Assembly (NCBI GenBank): GCA_028875085.1
Contig: JAPPFU010000265.1
Location: forward strand, 1-7,730
From: Chloroflexota bacterium
Lineage (GTDB): Bacteria; Chloroflexota; Dehalococcoidia; Lucifugimonadales; Australimonadaceae
Direction of reading: 5' to 3'
DNA length: 7,730 nt
Each line of letters starts with the position of its first letter. Position 1 is the stretch's first letter. Both the position numbers and the translations under genes were made by a program. Shown piece by piece: positions 5,625 through 7,730 of the stretch. Below the pieces are notes generated by a model. The model saw only the letters and a program-made list of their open reading frames with translations. It ran no database searches and had not been told where the DNA came from.

Positions 5625-6692
5625 ATGGGCGAGATACTGTGCGTAGGCGGCAGCCACCACCCGGGGTTCGGCTACCCCGACGAGGCGATGGCGGACATCC
5701 TCCGCCGCCACCTGATGAGTCCGCAGATCCCCGCCGAGGCCAAAGACCCGACCAACTGGCCGCCGGAGATGGTGGAGCAGTTCGGCATGGAGGGCGAGCG
5801 CGCGACGGCGTCCGCCGCCGTCCACCGCGAGCGCGTCATCGGCGCTTACCGCAAGATCCGCGCCGAGATCGACGCCTTCAAGCCCGACTTCATCCTCATC
5901 TGGGGCGACGACCAATACGAGAACTTCCACGAAGACCTTATCCCGCCCTTCTGCATCTTCGTCGCCGACCAGTTCGAGACCAAGCCCTTCGCCCGCCGCG
6001 CCGCCTGGTCGCAGAACGCGCCGTCCAACATCTGGAACGAGCCCGCCGACACCGTGGCCGTAACCAAGAGCCACGCCTCCGCCGCCAAATACCTCGCTCG
6101 CAAGATGCTCGAAGAGGGCTACGCCATCCCCTACTCCTACAAGGGCCTCCACCACGACGGCCTCGCCCACGCCTTTATGAACACCGTCAACTACCTCGAC
6201 TACGACCGCACCGGCTTCGACGTGCCCGTCGTCCCCTTCCACGTCAACTGCTACGGCAGCGCGGTCGTCCGAAACCGCGGCGGCGACACGCTCGACAAGG
6301 GCGGCGACGAGCCCGACCCGCCCGCTCCCTCGCCGCGCCTCTGCTTCGAGGTCGGCGCAGCCGTCGCCCGCATCCTGCGCGACAGCCCCTACCGCGCCGT
6401 GCTGATGGGCTCGTCCAGTTGGTCGCACGCCTTCCTCACACCCAAGCACAACTACCTGTGGCCCGACGTGGAGGCCGACCGCGCCCGCTACGAGGACCTG
6501 CGCAACGGCAAGCAGGCGTCGTGGCGCGACCTGGACCTCGCGCAGATCGAGGATTCCGGCCAGCACGAACTGCTCAACTGGGTCTGCCTCGCCGGCGCCA
6601 TCACGGAGTTGGGCTACAAGCCGCAGGTGCTCGACTTCAGCGAGACCTACATCTTCAACTCCTCCAAGTGCTCCATCGTCGCCAAGGCGTAG
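5625..6692 (+). CDS. LigB-fold (class III extradiol dioxygenase-like) protein with altered metal ligand
   Basis: 355 residues, starting at an ATG with a strong GGAGG site. It follows the LigB pattern (protocatechuate 4,5-dioxygenase beta subunit, MhpB). GGSHHPGF near the N-terminus supplies H11 for LigB H12. SSWSHAFLT supplies H268 for the catalytic base H195. HELLNWVCLAGA supplies E315 for E242, and the H268-E315 distance of 47 residues equals that in LigB. The block ILIWGDDQYENF (90-101) followed by IPPFCIF aligns with the family's NDH block, but the metal-binding His (LigB H61) is Q97 here. True members cleave catechol-type rings with Fe(II). With His replaced by Gln, ring cleavage, another metal chemistry or another substrate class are all possible. 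It is longer than LigB, with the extra length between H11 and Q97 and around 215-235. No signal peptide. The nearby amidohydrolase hints at catabolism but does not define a pathway. Confidence 0.82.
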   Translation: MGEILCVGGSHHPGFGYPDEAMADILRRHLMSPQIPAEAKDPTNWPPEMVEQFGMEGERATASAAVHRERVIGAYRKIRAEIDAFKPDFILIWGDDQYENFHEDLIPPFCIFVADQFETKPFARRAAWSQNAPSNIWNEPADTVAVTKSHASAAKYLARKMLEEGYAIPYSYKGLHHDGLAHAFMNTVNYLDYDRTGFDVPVVPFHVNCYGSAVVRNRGGDTLDKGGDEPDPPAPSPRLCFEVGAAVARILRDSPYRAVLMGSSSWSHAFLTPKHNYLWPDVEADRARYEDLRNGKQASWRDLDLAQIEDSGQHELLNWVCLAGAITELGYKPQVLDFSETYIFNSSKCSIVAKA

Positions 6693-6794
6693 GAAGGAGC
6701 GGCCGCTGCGAGGTAGCGGGGCGGAGCAAGGGTTACTGGAAATTAGATTGCTATGAAACTCGACGTATTCAATGACATCCCTACCGACGGGCTA

Positions 6795-6830
6795 CCCCCA
6801 AGGCGCTGCTAACGCCTTGGGGGTTTTCTG
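6795..6830 (+). terminator. strong intrinsic terminator
   Basis: A perfect 11-bp stem, CCCCCAAGGCG (6795-6805) with CGCCTTGGGGG (6813-6823), closes a 7-nt loop. The tail TTTTCTGTT follows. It lies about 100 nt after the LigB-like stop and acts on + strand transcripts. On the minus strand no T-run follows the stem, so it is weak or inactive for the convergent gene. Confidence 0.9.
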
Positions 6831-6859
6831 TTGCGCCCGAGTGTACCATGCTGCCCGCA

Positions 6860-7363
6860 TCAGTCCTCACAGGAGAACGCGGATAGGTCGAGCCTGAACC
6901 GTTTGATCGTTCCCCAATCAATCCACACCCGGCCATCGCTTTGGCCGACCGTTCGACCATCGTGAGGATACACATGGACCCTCACTGCGCCGTCCGCATT
7001 CGGCTGCGACATCAGGAATCGGACGTAGTCTCCCTGCTCGATGTGTCCAGACAGTGTGGGGTCGTTCGAATAGATGACCAAAGGACTCTGCCCCCATTGC
7101 ATGCTCAGCTCTACGCGCACGCGCTCACATAGGTTCAAGGCCCGCAGTGATTCACTAGACGTTGGTGTCGGCGTTGGCCCCGGTGTTGCCGTGGGTGTCG
7201 GCGTTTCTGCCACTGTCGGTGTCGCCGTTGGTCTGGGCGTCGGCGTTGGTTCTGCCTCGCCCGGCTCGCTGTCAGGGCTGGCGATGACAGCGAAGAGCAT
7301 CAAGGCTAGCAGAACTCCGGCTACGACAAGGCACGTCTGCTTCCTGGTAAGGCTCCGTCGCAC
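6860..7363 (-). CDS. small membrane-anchored or secreted protein with Pro-Thr linker, function unknown
   Basis: 167 residues from a GTG at 7363; AAGGGGG (7375-7369 on the complement) lies 5 nt before it. I do not recognise the family. The N-terminus is MRRSLTRKQT followed by one hydrophobic segment (about 11-28), so it is a signal anchor or signal peptide with the rest outside the membrane. There is no clear lipobox. Residues about 31-70 form a Glu/Pro/Thr-rich flexible linker. The C-terminal domain (about 72-167) is compact and beta-rich in appearance, with YVRFLMSQ, VRVHVYPHDGRTVG and RVWIDWGTIKRFRLDLSAF. C79 and C165 could form a disulphide that closes the domain. Such tether-plus-domain proteins are common in Chloroflexota. 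The gene has its own promoter and a long structured leader, unusual for such a small protein, which suggests post-transcriptional control. Confidence 0.78.
   Translation of the reverse strand: MRRSLTRKQTCLVVAGVLLALMLFAVIASPDSEPGEAEPTPTPRPTATPTVAETPTPTATPGPTPTPTSSESLRALNLCERVRVELSMQWGQSPLVIYSNDPTLSGHIEQGDYVRFLMSQPNADGAVRVHVYPHDGRTVGQSDGRVWIDWGTIKRFRLDLSAFSCED
7160..7249 (-). repeat. degenerate repeat coding for the Pro-Thr linker
   Basis: About 90 bases of imperfect tandem units, seen on the + strand as variants of GGTGTCGGCGTTGG, encode residues 39-68, mostly alternating Pro and Thr. They fit a flexible, possibly O-glycosylated extracellular spacer and are prone to length change. Confidence 0.75.
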
Positions 7364-7509
7364 AAGCGCCCCCTTGCGGTCGGGATGGGATGCTTTGCGA
7401 AGAGCAGTCCGGTCAGCCCGTGCACACCGTCAAGGGGGCAGGATGCCCATCCCTGCTTCATGCACGGGTAGCCAGAGGCCAGGAGACGACCTCCCGAACC
7501 GCTCTTCGC
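7364..7509 (-). promoter_or_regulatory. structured 5' leader, candidate cis-regulatory RNA (riboswitch-like)
   Basis: Transcription from the promoter at 7544-7517 should begin at G7509. That is the first base of GCGAAGAGC (7509-7501), which pairs perfectly with GCTCTTCGC (7405-7397) and closes a domain of about 113 nt. Inside are a hairpin GGAG/CTCC (7494-7491 with 7485-7482), an 8-bp stem CCCGTGCA/TGCACGGG (7468-7461 with 7424-7417) and, within that, a GCAGG/CCTGC hairpin (7456-7452 with 7442-7438). GCCCCCTTG (7439-7431) is perfectly complementary to CAAGGGGGC (7376-7368), which is the gene's ribosome binding site. Past one bulged base, CGGT/ACCG adds four more pairs. This pairing would cross the closing stem, so it is either a pseudoknot or an alternative state that hides the start. 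I match it to no known riboswitch class. The opposite strand could also fold, with extra G-U pairs in the closing stem, but no promoter was seen for it. Confidence 0.55.
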
Positions 7510-7516
7510 GGGGCGC

Positions 7517-7544
7517 AGACTACCAGACCGCTATAAGGTGTCAA
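7517..7544 (-). promoter_or_regulatory. promoter of the secreted-protein gene and its leader RNA
   Basis: On the minus strand TTGACA (7544-7539, full consensus), a 16-nt spacer and TAGTCT (7522-7517). The first purine at the right distance is G7509, where the closing stem of the leader begins. Confidence 0.6.
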
Positions 7545-7568
7545 GCGACTGCACAGAGGCTTTGCGGT

Positions 7569-7612
7569 CAGGGCGCGGGCGCTAGCCTCCCCCTTGCGCC
7601 CGCTGCGCCCTG
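7569..7612 (+). repeat. GC-rich inverted repeat overlapping the pyr-type promoter
   Basis: CAGGGCGC (7569-7576) pairs with GCGCCCTG (7605-7612), and GGGCGC (7577-7582) with GCGCCC (7596-7601). That makes 14 bp in all, with a 3-nt bulge (GCT) and a 13-nt loop. Its right arm covers the -35 box at 7594. It could be an operator, or a hairpin that separates the two divergent transcription units. No T-run follows on either side. Confidence 0.6.
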
Positions 7613-7622
7613 CCCCCATAAT
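7594..7622 (+). promoter_or_regulatory. promoter reading into the PyrR-binding leader
   Basis: TTGCGC (7594-7599), a 17-nt spacer and CATAAT (7617-7622). The predicted start near 7630 is followed by a small GGCC-TTCG-GGCC hairpin (7634-7645) and then the PyrR element. Confidence 0.55.
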
Positions 7623-7650
7623 GCGGGCTGACGGGCCTTCGGGCCGCCGA

Positions 7651-7685
7651 CGCCTTTAAATCAGTCCGGAGAGGCTGGCAAGGCG
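7651..7685 (+). promoter_or_regulatory. PyrR-binding RNA element (pyrimidine attenuator leader)
   Basis: AGTCCGGAGAGGCT (7663-7676) matches the PyrR-binding consensus ARUCCNGNGAGGYU at every position. It sits in the expected fold: lower stem CGCCTT (7651-7656) with AAGGCG (7680-7685), an internal bulge, a short upper stem CAGTC/GGCTG (7662-7666 with 7673-7677), and the hexaloop CGGAGA of the CNGNGA type. In the known system, PyrR bound to UMP holds this hairpin and lowers expression of pyrimidine genes. GGCGG (7682-7686) overlaps the lower stem and can instead pair with CCGCC (7716-7720). The regulated gene, probably pyrR or another pyr gene, would begin beyond the right edge. Confidence 0.85.
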
Positions 7686-7693
7686 GAGGACTA

Positions 7694-7719
7694 GCGGCGC
7701 GCGCCGCCTAGCGCGCCGC
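7694..7719 (+). promoter_or_regulatory. GC-rich hairpin after the PyrR element, candidate terminator or sequestering stem
   Basis: GCGGCGCGC (7694-7702) pairs with GCGCGCCGC (7711-7719), 9 bp with an 8-nt loop. Its right arm overlaps the CCGCC that can pair with GGCGG at 7682-7686, so this hairpin and that alternative exclude each other, as in an attenuator. No T-rich tail is seen before the window ends, so terminator function is unproven. Confidence 0.45.
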
Positions 7720-7730
7720 CCTGGTTCCCC

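Noticed and set aside
5295..6566. Long open frame on the minus strand opposite the amidohydrolase end and the LigB-like gene (also similar long frames at 4477-5583 and 4629-5573)
   Set aside because: These are frame shadows of GC-rich coding sequence. Their products are Arg-, Ala- or Val-rich with no recognisable domain, while the opposite frames encode clear families.
6791..6830. Terminator as bidirectional, also serving the minus-strand secreted-protein gene
   Set aside because: On the minus strand the stem is followed by TAGCCC rather than a T-run, so only the + direction has the expected tail.
7382..7515. SRP RNA, 6S RNA, RNase P RNA or tmRNA in the structured region, on either strand
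   Set aside because: The + strand has a GGTCAG and a TAGCC that faintly recall the SRP helix, but there is no GGAA tip loop or AGCAGCC. The length is short for 6S RNA, and no RNase P or tmRNA core motif is present.
7074..7631. Open frame on the + strand across the Pro-Thr linker and the leader region
   Set aside because: Its Gly-Val repeat product is the complement of the Pro-Thr codons. It also runs through the structured leader and two promoters.
7691..7711. Near-palindrome CTAG...CTAG as a transposon end or recombination site
   Set aside because: It is imperfect, occurs once, and is better explained as part of the GC-rich attenuator region after the PyrR site.
1..7730. CRISPR array, IS element, prophage or replication origin
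   Set aside because: No regularly spaced repeats, transposase, phage genes or iteron/DnaA-box clusters were seen.

Overview
The window is GC-rich bacterial chromosomal DNA with short intergenic gaps, several GTG starts, tRNA genes that encode their own CCA ends, and standard sigma-A-like promoters. The gene mix points tentatively to the Chloroflexota (Dehalococcoidia/SAR202-like): a threonine synthase, an AIM24-family protein, a DUF1801 protein, a prolidase-like amidohydrolase, a LigB-fold dioxygenase-like protein, and a secreted protein with a Pro-Thr linker. That assignment is an inference from style and content; no marker gene in the window settles it.

Layout, left to right. The 3' end of threonine synthase (1-513, +) is followed by a tRNA-Asn with its own promoter (614-688). 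A protein with a PD-(D/E)XK nuclease-like motif (738-1931, +) then meets an AIM24-family gene (1951-2640, -) tail to tail. A divergent promoter region (about 2680-2764) drives the AIM24 gene leftward and tRNA-Ala(CGC) rightward (2806-2881). A DUF1801 gene (2912-3382) starts 30 nt after the tRNA and is probably read from the same promoter. An NYN-LOTUS protein (3488-4231) and an amidohydrolase (4297-5550) follow, each preceded by a copy of the same 25-bp promoter-like block. The amidohydrolase looks leaderless. A LigB-like protein (5625-6692) has its own promoter and Shine-Dalgarno site and ends at a strong intrinsic terminator (6795-6830).

The last 900 bases hold the most interesting material. 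A small membrane-anchored protein with a Pro-Thr linker (6860-7363, -) is preceded by a leader of about 146 nt (7364-7509, -). Its inferred transcription start falls on the first base of a perfect 9-bp closing stem. The leader contains nested stems plus a segment perfectly complementary to the gene's own ribosome binding site, so it looks like an unrecognised cis-regulatory RNA. At the right edge, on the + strand, a promoter (7594-7622) leads into a hairpin that matches the PyrR-binding consensus (7651-7685). This indicates that a PyrR-controlled pyrimidine gene or operon begins just beyond the window.

The genes do not form one pathway. They are a string of mostly single-gene transcription units, and the regulatory RNAs at the right end are the main novelty.
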